Assembly: GCA_018907035.1 (NCBI GenBank)
Contig: JACCIC010000030.1
Coordinates: forward strand, 931,001 to 995,000
Length of the DNA stretch: 64,000 nt
Source of the DNA: Sycobia sp. Sy_11
Taxonomy: Eukaryota > Arthropoda > Insecta > Hymenoptera > Epichrysomallidae
Reading direction: 5' to 3'
Shown: piece after piece, positions 10,601 to 21,267 of the stretch
Position numbering within the stretch: position 1 is the stretch's first letter
How the letters are laid out: each line of letters opens with the position of its first letter
Translations under genes and position numbers: made by a program
Notes under the pieces: generated by a model
The model's database searches: none
What the model saw: the letters and a program-made list of their open reading frames with translations, nothing else
What the model was told of the DNA's origin: nothing

Positions 10601-13379
10601 ACGCAATGAGCTTTCGGGAAAAGTTCAAAGCTGCTCGTGAAGACGCGCTTATTGTAGAGTCATATGGATAAAAATAATAGATTAAATTATAGTCATCGAC
10701 TTCCTTGCTCTTCTCTCGTCGAAGCCAATTATCGTTGTTTTTTTCCTCAGAATTTATTGAATTCGAAGACCATCGTTTTTCGCGTACTTACGACACAGGG
10801 CGCGATTTTTTTCCTTTGTTCCGAATTTCGATTCCAGGCGGTTATTTCTCGAATTCCTTGAAGTGCACCTGGTTTGGACCTTCTCGAGGCAATCGATGAG
10901 AAAAAGTTCGTGCACGTATGCCAAAACGCGGAGGACGCAACCTTGCACAGCCGATCGTTCGCGACGGCTTTGGCCAGATTTTATTTACCGAGCCCACGAT
11001 TTTTCTGAATCCGAGCTGGAGTTGTGGATCGATCCTTATTCAGCTCCGACAACTCCGAGCATTATAGTCAGAAGCGCATCGTTGCTACAGATCGATTTCG
11101 AGCTTACTTAATGCGGCCTTTGGGAGGGCAGCTTTCTCATTGACGAAAGATCGCGGAAAATTGCGACTACCCCCTTCAGGCACGGATTATGATACGTCGA
11201 AATGTTTTTATAGATTTTTTTGTGTACGTTGTCCGCGGCACAGTGCCAAATCTGGGTAAGCCGAGTGTTAAGCGCCGTATCCGTCGGTGCGCTCGGGTTA
11301 AAAATTGAACATATCATCTCGCAACCATTGTTCTATTAAAGATTCGATCATTAATTATTTTTTCTCCGTCAATGGGCAACGCTTTAACTGCCAAAATACG
11401 AGAATGACGATTTTTGCCAGGTTTGTTAAACGCACTAAAGTTTCATGACTGAGAACACTGTAACATTTGAATTAAACGTTTGACAGCCATGGGATTTTGA
11501 CGTGGGTCGCTTAGATCTACGGACTTCCTAAAATTTATATGGAATTTTTAACGGGCGCGCCATCTGTCGACAGTCCACGGTCATATTCAGTTACCTGCTA
11601 CACTTTTTTTATACATTTACGTTATTCCATTTACATACTATGTGTGGATTACAATCGACGCAGACATATCTATATCATTATTTTAAGAAGAAAAAGAATG
11701 TGGTAATGTAAAGTTTTTAATCGTCGGATAATCATACGTTTCTGTATTATACTCTAATGCTGGTATGTATCATTAACATTATACCTGATTCTGACAAGAA
11801 TAAAAATTTAAAAAAAAGTGCTCGGTCCAATTGTAAAACGGCATCGAACCTTGGATGAAAAAGTGTGCCAAGCGACTGCGTCAATCGGTAGTTGTTGCCA
11901 CGATGCCTCGAAAGTCCCTTATATCGCCCCAAAGCTGTACAACCGTATGGGCAAATCGGAACGAGACACGTAGCACGACGGGCCAATTATAAGTCGATCA
12001 ACTTCTGTCCGCTCGTTTCGGCGGAACTTCGGGGAAGGGGGGGGGGCGGCAGCGTCAGGAAGCAGAAACGAGGTTTCGATTTTTGGACGACACTCGAGCG
12101 TTAGGGCCGAGGGAAATTGGCCAGGGACGATTCCGCGATTATTGCGAATTCGGAAATTGGGATTTCGTCGACTGCGCTGGGACGAGTTAATTTGTTTTAT
12201 GGACGATTTTTCTACTCGAATTTCGGATCATTTTACTTTTTTCTTTTTCTTTTTCTTTCGTGCCATTTTGACTTTGAGGAAAAAATTTTGTATGAACAAT
12301 TTTAAGGCGGTACACGTATGTTAACGAAAAGCAGCCGAACCAAATTAGAAATATAGATAGGAATTTTGTGCAGCGAATCAAACTATTTTATGTTTATTAG
12401 TGCCATTTTGGAGCCTTTTTCTTACAATTGTCTATTATTTTTTTTTTCACGAATTTCTACCCAAAAATGTTTGAGATATCTGAGCTAAATCGTTGCTAGA
12501 CTCGCTCAGTATATAACATTAGGTAAATACCACCTGAGTACAAGATCGGGAAAATTTTTTTCTCGTTGTTATATCTATTGTTTATAATTTTTCACAATTG
12601 TTCGTGTTGTTTTTCAGGATTTTTTTGTATTATCAGACTATAATACGTATTAAATGCCATCGAATCTGATGTCATGCGCATTTTTGTTCAACAGGCAAAT
12701 TTTTTGTACGTCTGTCTAATTATTTGATCAATACGTATCAATAAGAATGTGTTATTAATCGCGATAATTGATAATATACCGGTAAAGTTTATAAAGAATT
12801 TTTTGATTTTGAATAGCATTGCTAATATTCCAGTATAATTTTGTGCTTTGTACAACTATCCCGCTGAAGAATTCGATGAGTTCCGGTTCGAAAGTTTGCC
12901 AGTTTGGAAAACGAGAAGTCAGTTCGCGAAACCGTTTTCCACAAGGCGTGTTTAACGAATTCTCAACGAGGCAAATCAAATTTATCGATCGGATAATAAC
13001 CTACTGTAACAAAATAGGGATCGTAACCGGAAAGCAGAACGGGGCTTGAACAATCGCAAAATAAGTGGCAACTACGAACAAGAAAATAACGAAATAATAG
13101 AAGCCTTCTTGCAAAAAAAAAAAAAAAAAAAACAAAAAAAAAATTAAGAATCAGGCAATTATTTAACAAAAAGTTGAAATAGAGTTTGGCAAGGTTGACT
13201 TAGAATAAACAAAATCATATATGGTTATATAGAGTAATACATAGTTTTAAAGCTGATTAGCACCTGTATTCGGAAGCGTAAATAGAGCAACGTTAAATGA
13301 TATAGTTATAAATAATATGATCCAATGAAAATGTATATACTTGAGAATTGTGCAATTAAAAATAACGAAAAAAAAAAAC
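10601..13379. other. Mixed then AT-rich non-coding stretch
   Basis: An 82-codon plus frame at 10863-11111 has some protein-like composition but no splice or poly(A) context and no family match. G-run at about 12037-12046, T-rich tract at 12235-12260, A-run at 13114-13132. Nothing else supported. Confidence 0.45.
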
Positions 13380-14030
13380 AGAATTTTCAAACGTTGCCTG
13401 GCGTTCGTAAAGGTTCCCTCCACCCAGAAATTCGGAGAAAGCCGCGGAGACGAAGAATGAATCGTTCAAGGCCACCGTCAACGGCGCAATTTTCCACTCC
13501 TTCGCCCGCATCATAATAAACCCCTTTTAAGCTCTCTCACTCGCCCGCTTATACACGGACGGACACGCGCACGGCGCCGTACGCGTGGGGCGCGCTCGTT
13601 AAACCGAAGAGTACCAGCCTCGCCTCTCTGATCCCTTCGCGTGACTGCGCGATAGCGCGGGCTTCGTCCTTTTTTGCCCTCTCTCCCCCCCCCGCTCTCC
13701 TCCTCCTCCTCCTGGCCCACCCATCCGCCACTCCCCGCGGGACTCTTTCGAGGGCCTTCGGTCCTCTCGCATCGCAAAGCTCCGCGCCCCTCGGCAATAC
13801 GTACGGGCGTGGCCGCGTCCCAGCCAAACTTTGCATGCGTGTCGGCCCGGCAAGGTCGAGCGCTTTTTCGACTTTTGTGTGTGTGTGTATAGATATATAT
13901 ATATCCAGATATCTAGATTTCGGGAAGGACGGACACGCAGATTCGATAAGAATAGAATCGCGACTGATAGCGCGAACGAACGACTTGGCGGCGGGGGGAG
14001 CGGTGGGCGAGACGGACACCTGATTATTCA
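13380..14030. other. GC/CpG-rich patch with TCC repeat
   Basis: Strongly GC-rich, containing a C-run near 13686-13694, a TCC trinucleotide tract at 13698-13713 and a short TG/TA mix at 13877-13903. Several overlapping frames on both strands stay open only because of low AT content; none has consistent coding character. Confidence 0.5.
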
Positions 14031-15599
14031 GCTCAAGAGTGAGAATTTATATTGGACGGTGAGCCGCTTACTATAGATAATACGCGTCGCGCGATCGTAC
14101 TTTTTCTATTATTACACCGCTGAGGTATCGATCGACAATACGACGCTCGAAAGTTATGAGAAAGCTGCACGACGCACCGTGACGCGGATTCGATATTTCA
14201 ACGAAGAACCGACGTACTCTCGCCGCGCAATGCTTTGCTGAAAAAAACACGACGCTACGTATACTCTGTGATTCTCCCCCCCCCCCTCTTTCAATCCGGC
14301 ACAAATGCTAATTTTACAACGTTTCTCACACACGTACGCTACCGTACACGAAGATTCGCGTAAAGAATAAACAAAAAAAAAAAAAAAAAAACAACAAAGA
14401 GAAAAAAACCGGGAACGAGTTATAATTTGCGCGTGGCTTGCGGATGAATCGCAGGCGAGCTTCGTCTTCGCGTTCAATCTGCGATCTTACGAATTTTCTC
14501 TCGTACGCGTCGCGGCACCGAAGCGACCGGATAAACGATGCTGCGAGCTTATTGAAATAAATTATCAGATTAATGCAGCGTTGTATCCTGCATACGGATT
14601 TTCTAAAGATGCGAAGGGGATTCGCGTATGTAAAACCCTTTCAACTTCCATATATCAATATCAATATATATAAAGGTTTCGACTGGAATCCAGGGCACGT
14701 GCGCATATAGTTTTCGTGCTCGCGCGCCTATAAAAAGCTTCAGCCTCGGCAGATTCCACGTTCGTATCTAAATACGTTCTTGTTTTTTTTTTTTTATCGA
14801 GCAGTAATCGATATTTTTTTTTTTTCGTAAGAAGCAGAACATTATCTAGCGTTTTATAATTAATATTAGCTTCTCGTACGCCTAGGCGCAAATACGTACT
14901 TATGGCGACTCTATACGTCGTTTCATGGCCCGCCAATGGCTTGCCGAGAAACCGCCGTCACGATCTCCAACTGAGGCATTTTTAATCGTACAACAATTAT
15001 CACGGAAGTCGATGAGTTGACGGTAAAGTGAAAACGAATCCTAATGACGCTACTGCTTAGGTTTAGTTGGCTGCGATAAAAAATCATCAATGGCATTGAA
15101 TCTCAGGTTCATGACGGTTGTTGACTTCTTAGTACTGGTCCGTGACGCTGTAGTGTTCCCCTAGTTTTACAGCTGATCGCGTCCGCGTGCGTAAGCGTCG
15201 GCTCTCAAAGCGACACATCTGCGTGTACAACATTATTCTTTAAGAGACAAAAAAAAAAACAAAAAAAAAAACAACCGCACCCCGCCTCGATAGACTCTGC
15301 CGTTGATCTGTAAATTATTGTCGACGACTTCTACCACGCCGTCGATTTAAATTTCCATGCGCCCTTTCGTACGAAACCAATGCTAAACCCGAGCATTCTT
15401 ATATTGACCAAACAGCCATTAGCCGGCACGGCCATTTCGTACAACGGCTACTTCCTACAACAACCGCTGAAATTCCATATACTTTATAGTATCGACTTTT
15501 ACAGAAAACTACTCCTGATCGTTAACGATTTGCTGTCGCGTCAGTCGATATAGTTATATTCCGGGGACATCGCCGTATACACCATTTGCTGACTGCGTT
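14031..15599. other. Mixed-composition non-coding stretch
   Basis: Alternating AT-rich and balanced segments. C-run at 14276-14286, A-run at 14371-14390, T-runs at 14784-14825, and A-tracts at 15250-15271. Contains CACGTG at 14698. No gene supported. Confidence 0.45.
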
Positions 15600-15899
15600 T
15601 GTGTACACGCGCCCGCGCGTGTGTGTATGTGTGTGTGTACCCTTTTGCCTCGCTCCATTGCTCCGAGAGAAAAAGGTGGATGTTTTCGGCGCGTTCCAGG
15701 GAAGCTTTTAAATTCTTCGCTCTTGCATGCATGTGAATACCTTTCTATAGAAGCCACTCCCCTTCTTGCTTTTTGGCGAATTCGAACAGCGACGAGCGCC
15801 TTTGTTGCGGCCAAGAATACACACAAACACACCCACATCCACACGCGCGCGCGCGCGCGTGCCCATTTGACATTTTTGCAGTAGAACTTTAATGCATGC

Positions 15900-15936
<37 letters not shown>
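15600..15936. repeat. TG/CA and CG alternating tracts
   Basis: TG/CG alternation at 15600-15638, CA then a 17-bp GC alternation at 15816-15860, and a pure TG run at 15903-15936. Together they form three Z-DNA-prone tracts within 340 bp. Frames through them are Cys-Val or Thr-His artefacts. Confidence 0.85.
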
Positions 15937-15938
<2 letters not shown>

Positions 15939-16138
15939 ACACGCTACTTACATATGTTACGCACCGCTCGCAAGTTATTTTCGTTATGTTCCGTTCTTCC
16001 CGAGTTATAATGCAGCGCATAGTTCTAAAAGAAACTCTCGCTTACTGCGTACACAAGCTTAGTGGGACAAATAAATATTTTTCAGAGTGCGTATAATGGC
16101 TACTTTCTTTTCACATTATTGAAAGAAAGTGTTTGTTA

Positions 16139-16269
16139 GGGAGAGAGAGAGAGAAGGTGAGAGAGAGGGTGGGAGAGAAGAAGAGAGAGTGAGAGAGAGA
16201 GAGTTGAGAGGGGAGAGAAAGAGAAGTATTATTTCATCATTACGTCTATATAATTCGTTAAAAATTCAC

Positions 16270-16317
<48 letters not shown>
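16139..16317. repeat. GA-rich tract followed by TA microsatellite
   Basis: Imperfect GA/GGGA tract at 16139-16226, a 50-bp spacer, then a TA run at 16276-16317. Confidence 0.93.
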
Positions 16318-16318
<1 letters not shown>

Positions 16319-16974
16319 CATATATACGCTTATATACATCTAACATTTGCTCCGTGACGATAGATTTTTCGCGAACCTCCAGCCGCTCGTTATAGCAATA
16401 ATAACCAGTGTTTTACAAACCATCGTATAAAGAAGCACACAATTTACAAGTTTCTTTGCCCAAGACAGTTTGCATTATTCGCCAAGAAAAAAGCGTTTCA
16501 CACACACGCGCGCGCCTGTGTGTATATTTACGTGTACGTTCATCAGTGTACTTGCAGAGAATTTCTTTCGCGAGAGCCTTTTAACGGGACGCGGGCGGGG
16601 GTGGCGTCGACTTCTCCTTCAGTCCGTGCTTCGACAAGGCTATAATAGCCCCGCTCTGCTTTAACGAGTCGTTTTGGAGAATTAGAAGGGAGGGCGCATT
16701 TGTTCGAGATAGTTTTGCGAGCGCTTGAAGTTTGAAGGAGGAAAGAAACAAAATTAAACAAAAATGCGGAGGATCGTGAGAGAAGGGACGGCAACGCGAT
16801 GGTACGCTAATACCGATGAGCCAATGTGTACGTAGATATATTTCAGTTCTCGATTATTGATTAAAGCGTATAAATAGCTCTCATATTTTTTTTCATCAGC
16901 TGTTTAAGGCAGAAATAAACTCTCAAACCTTTCGTAAACGTATCGGTTCACATGAAGTCGAAGACAGTTTACAA

Positions 16975-16980
<6 letters not shown>
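16318..16980. other. Non-coding stretch
   Basis: Balanced composition at 16500-16800 with a short CA/CG tract at 16500-16514, AT-rich elsewhere. No gene supported. Confidence 0.45.

Positions 16981-17019
<39 letters not shown>
16981..17019. repeat. TA dinucleotide microsatellite
   Basis: Pure TA run followed by GGAATTC. Confidence 0.96.
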
Positions 17020-17021
<2 letters not shown>

Positions 17022-17407
17022 AATTCGCTGAAATTTCAAAAAGCACTCGTTCGCGTATTATTTCGCGACGGATTTCCCCGGATATTTTGCAGCTTACAAG
17101 CTTAATTTATTCGTGACCTTTCGGGAGAGAATATCTCGGCCCTCGTTACAGTCCCGGCGTCCAGCCCGGCGCGCGAGCTGTGCTATAAATAATGGTCCGT
17201 TGAAAAATTAAAAATTTGAGAATTTCACTCGCATAACGACAGCGTCGTCGGGCGAACCTCGTCAGGTGGACGATGTAGCGAGCGAATGGGGACGGCAATG
17301 TGGCACGCCGTGCGCGGCTGCTTCGAACGCGATTTGACAATTGAACTGTCGCGAATGCTCGGTATGGAATCAAAGTGTCGTAATGGCGACGGCCGGGAGA
17401 CGTTTAG

Positions 17408-17409
<2 letters not shown>

Positions 17410-17462
<53 letters not shown>
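17410..17462. repeat. GA dinucleotide microsatellite (53 bp)
   Basis: Uninterrupted GA, at the right edge of a CpG-rich segment (about 17150-17400). Candidate GAGA-factor substrate by sequence only. Confidence 0.97.
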
Positions 17463-17464
<2 letters not shown>

Positions 17465-18183
17465 TAATTAATTGACTATTGCTGCCATTGCTTGAATATT
17501 CACTTAAATTCGCGATATTCGTGGTCACTGTTCGATAATAATCTTGTTCGTTTTGTTTAGTTCGTGTATTATCATAAACAATATCTAAAAGTGTAAGATA
17601 AAAAATTCATTACTGAAAATAATCTTCAACTTTATCTTACAGTGTAAGAGACGTAGCAGCGCGACTTCCGATAAAATCATTTTGTCAATTATCATTATGA
17701 TATTTGACGTTTGACTATCACTTTCACGCTCGCACGTGGCCTCGTTAAACACGAACGAACACAGTCGGCCGGAAAATTAATTATTTACTCGCTAATGTAA
17801 ATACGAGAAAATCACAATTATGAAAAGTAATTCTGATAAATTTACTTGTTTATTGATTCGAATTATGTCCAAATGAGCGAATGAACAATGCCCACTCTTC
17901 GATCACGGAATATTATGAACGTTGTCGCGGTTGACGATAATGTAAGCCGATTCAAGTAGATTCGCGTCGCTTAAGAAATCCAATATCTTTTTAAGATATT
18001 TTCGTTCCGCTGCTGACGCCCGTCTCGTCGTGCGTAAGCTTTTTTTTCTGTCCCACTTTAATTTCGAATTGTCGTTGAAAAATAAAAAAGCAATGCATAC
18101 GTCGACGAGACGTAACTCCCGACTGCTATCGTGCGAATTTCGAGATATTGGAATTACGTACGGGATTTGATCTCATTTGCCAG
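17463..18183. other. AT-rich sequence upstream of a candidate exon (probable intron)
   Basis: Reads as intronic DNA leading to the acceptor at 18182-18183. It contains a perfect 8-bp-arm, 3-base-loop inverted repeat at 17982-18000 (AATATCTT / AAGATATT). No upstream partner exon could be identified. Confidence 0.4.
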
Positions 18184-18398
18184 ATGTGAAACTGATGCTC
18201 TGTATTTTGCCGGAGCACGCTGCATCTCTTCAAATGGAAGAAGTTTCCGTTGAAAATGTCCTTCACGAAAAATTCAGTCATTCTTTCCATACTGTTAGTT
18301 ATTATATTGGTGATTTGGACTTATCGAGACATCTTACGGCGTTATCTATAAATCACAAAGGGTACCATTTATTAAAACGAGCGTTCGAGGACGAGTAA
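18184..18398 (+). CDS. Probable terminal exon of an unidentified protein
   Basis: A plus-strand frame opens just after an acceptor (CTCATTTGCCAG, AG at 18182-18183) and runs to TAA at 18396-18398. In the same frame a TGA lies at 18168-18170, so the open region starts almost exactly at the acceptor. The exon begins with the last two bases of a split codon. The peptide (about 71 residues) begins VKLMLCILPEHAASL, passes through SYYIGDLDLSRHLTALSINH, and ends LLKRAFEDE. Residue mix and third-position use look like real coding sequence, unlike the repeat-driven frames elsewhere. AATAAA follows one base after the stop, and again at 18506. There is no signal peptide or membrane segment. I do not recognise the family, and the upstream exons are not identified in the window. 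It could instead be an isolated pseudo-exon. Confidence 0.5.
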
Positions 18399-18511
18399 AA
18401 TAAATACACAATCAGCAAACAATGATCCGTAATCAATAATTATATTTATTCGAATTCTAGCGAGGCATAAAAACAAAAACAAACAAAAAACTCGACTCGC
18501 CTATGAATAAA
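18399..18511 (+). terminator. Candidate 3' UTR with two poly(A) signals
   Basis: AATAAA at 18399-18404, immediately after the stop of the candidate exon, and AATAAA at 18506-18511. The sequence between is A-rich. The second is the more usual distance for a 3' UTR end. Confidence 0.4.
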
Positions 18512-19139
18512 AAACGCAGCGATATAATCATTGAGTCGAGCAAAGACATTACACCATAAAATTTAAAATTATGAGAAGCGCACTCGCGATCGCACACCTC
18601 TTTAAGAGCGCTCTATATACAATGTATTCTCTATATATTCGCCGTTATCTTACGTTGTAAAAAGTTTCAAGGACATACCTTAATCGGTATTCATACGAGG
18701 GCATTTTGGTCTGTACTTTATTTTTAATTTTATTTATAACTTCATTTATATAAGTTCCCATTTTCGTGACCCACACGGTCTTCATGAATTTACTGGATTA
18801 GACGCATGTCAAGCGCAGAATGAACGAAAAATTAACAATAATTTCATGTTTATATGTATGTATACAATATGTTTCGATACAACGTACTTTTTCCTCGATC
18901 GGATGAGAGTTGAGGGAGATATCGGGGTAAAATTTGACTGTCATTAATCCCGCTGATGTTTAACTAGGATTTCTAACAAATGAAAAGTGGTTAATTAGCG
19001 AGCTTTCGGCGAGGATGAACCATCAGAATTAAATTTGCAGTCGGGCAAGTATGGAAAATTGATTGAGCGCAAGTCGTGCAATTCGATCCAGGACGATGGA
19101 CGGCATTTAGACGACGTCAAATAGGACGACATATTTTGC
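18512..19139. other. AT-rich non-coding stretch
   Basis: Unique AT-rich sequence after the candidate gene end. No coding or RNA feature seen. Confidence 0.5.
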
Positions 19140-20560
19140 AGCTTGCCCGCGCGCCCGTCCTCTTCCCTCGTTATTCGACTGACTCTCAACTCACCCGTAA
19201 CTCACCCGTTATTTTTCCCCGACTCCCAATCGTGCTTTTATATCGCGACCAGCGAAATCTCGTTAATTGGCCGATTTTCGCCGTGGAGGCGCACAAATTT
19301 CGCGCATCGTGAAAAGTCCCGACAAGATCATGCCACGCGTCACGCCGATCGATCACGGTCTATTACCCGATCATACGAATTCCCGTCGTCGTTCGACCGT
19401 TGCATAATAGTCCAAACGACGCCCTCGCCCCGATTAATCGAGGATTCGGCCGATCCGTCGATTGCGCAACGGTTCCATTCAACGCAAGGAGCGGTTGCGC
19501 GATCGAGCTCGCCCATTGGCCGGCAGGGCGCGATACAATTACACCTGTGCATATAACAGCGTGGCGATACAACGTAATTGCAGCGCGATCGCGACGTAAT
19601 CGAGGTCGCAATCGAAGCAGGAGGCGCTAATTGAGGCTCTGCATAATTATACAAGATTAAAAATAAACTGCTGCCCCCCCTCCCGTGTCGCTCGCACGAC
19701 CACCCCGCCGACTTACATTTGTGCCGGTCGTAACAGTCCGAGGAAGGCCGGACGCGGCGATAGGCATCTGGCCGCGATGGTGAACTTAACGCCTTCCTCC
19801 GTCCACCCTCCATCCATCCCTCCCTCGGCCGCGTGCCGAGGGAGGCGCGCATCGTAAGAACGAGCGGGAACGAGAGGAAGAAAAAACAAAGACGTAGAGG
19901 CCGTCGAAGGTCGAATACCCCCCCCCCCCCTCAACCCCCCTCCCGCGCCCACCCTTGAACTTACACGGAGGTGTACTCGACGATGGCGTGTATAGAGGAA
20001 TACCACGCGCCCCTCCCTCCCACGTACGGTAGCCGATCGTCGTGTGCGTAGGCGCGTGCAAGTCGTCAGCTGACGGTGACAGGGTTAGAGGGGGGTGAGG
20101 GTGATCTTGGAGCGACGGGGACGAGGTTGGAGGGGGAGGGGGCGAACGTGAACGAGCCGTCGCGCGCACGCGAGCGCATTGTATACCATTAGAGCGACGT
20201 ATCGTTAACTGCATGGAACGTGTGTGCCGCGCGCGCTCGCGCGCCCCTGTGCGGATATGCGAGCGCCGCGTCGATTTTATAAGCGACGGAAGCTTGCGCG
20301 CGCGTGTACGAGGCCTCGGACGCCGGTGCGTCGTTTTGGGGGGGGGGGGGGGAAGGGGGCACGGTTCGAGATCGCAGCGGTGTCGAGGCTTTTGGATTCT
20401 GGCGATATTTGGACAGGGGCGCCGGTAAGAATTTTTATTAAACGCGACGATCGGGCCATTCGGACATTTGGAATTTCGGCGGATCATCGTAGAGATAAGC
20501 GCAACAATGACAAGTGCCCGCAATGGCATTTCGTAGGCTTAACTGGCGTTCTGTAATTTC
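19140..20560. other. Largest GC/CpG-rich island of the window
   Basis: About 1.4 kb of GC- and CpG-rich DNA with a C-run at 19918-19930, a G-run at 20338-20352 followed by AAGGGGG, and many CGATCG/GCGCGC words. Long frames on both strands (for example minus 19786-20529) are rich in Pro, Arg, Ser and Gly and overlap each other, as expected of stop-poor GC-rich DNA. No start, splice or family evidence supports any of them. A promoter, first-exon or enhancer role is possible but unproven. Confidence 0.5.
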
Positions 20561-21191
20561 AAATAAACAAAGAGCTTTGTTTAATTAAGACATTATTTAT
20601 TATATTATTAAGACAAAATTTCTTTAATGAAAATAAATAAATAGTATTCTACTATATTTAAATAAATATATATATATTAAACAAATATAAATATATCTAT
20701 TTAGGATGAAAAAATTTTTTTCAAATATGATTCTGTATGTGCAGGATAACGATAAAATCGGGGTTCAACATTCTTTTTAACCATCGTAATTTATCAGCGC
20801 GTATGTAGATATTGGATATCATAAAACAACAAGGGATTATTTAGACTTTAATCGTGTAACAAGCGACAATCGCGCGAATAGTCGGGGGGGGGGGGGTTGG
20901 TGGGTGGGTGGTTTGAGTTAAGCTCCGAATCCGGAAAACAATATCGACATCTCCATAATGTTCGATTCCAATCGCGTAGATCGAGATTATTGCCGGCACC
21001 TGTGATATTTCAGCGTCGACGGTGAGAGCGCGACGCATCCGCCGAACGGACGAGCGTATAACGCGTTTCTGCATCCGTAACCGATGACACGGCGGCGTTC
21101 GGACACGTCGCATCTTTTCCGACTCTCGGAGCTCTCGTAAACTATTATGGGCGATATCCCCTGCGTAAACATATCGCAGCTGGGATAAATA
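20561..21191. other. AT-rich then CpG-rich non-coding stretch
   Basis: 20561-20870 is very AT-rich. 20884-20896 is a G-run followed by GTTGGTGGGTGGGTGG, a G-rich tract that could form a quadruplex. 20980-21180 is CpG-rich. No gene supported. Confidence 0.45.
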
Positions 21192-21210
21192 CGAGAGTGG
21201 AAGAGGGAGA

Positions 21211-21260
<50 letters not shown>

Positions 21261-21267
21261 AGAGAGT
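21192..21267. repeat. GA-rich microsatellite
   Basis: About 75 bp of GA with a few GGGA interruptions, at the right edge of a CpG-rich segment. Confidence 0.96.

Noticed and set aside
10863..11111. 82-codon plus frame with a fairly protein-like tail
   Set aside because: No acceptor near the frame start, no poly(A) signal and no recognised motif.
19786..20529. 247-codon minus-strand frame
   Set aside because: Pro/Arg/Ser-rich translation of CpG-rich DNA with homopolymers, overlapped by several open frames on both strands. Nothing protein-like beyond composition.
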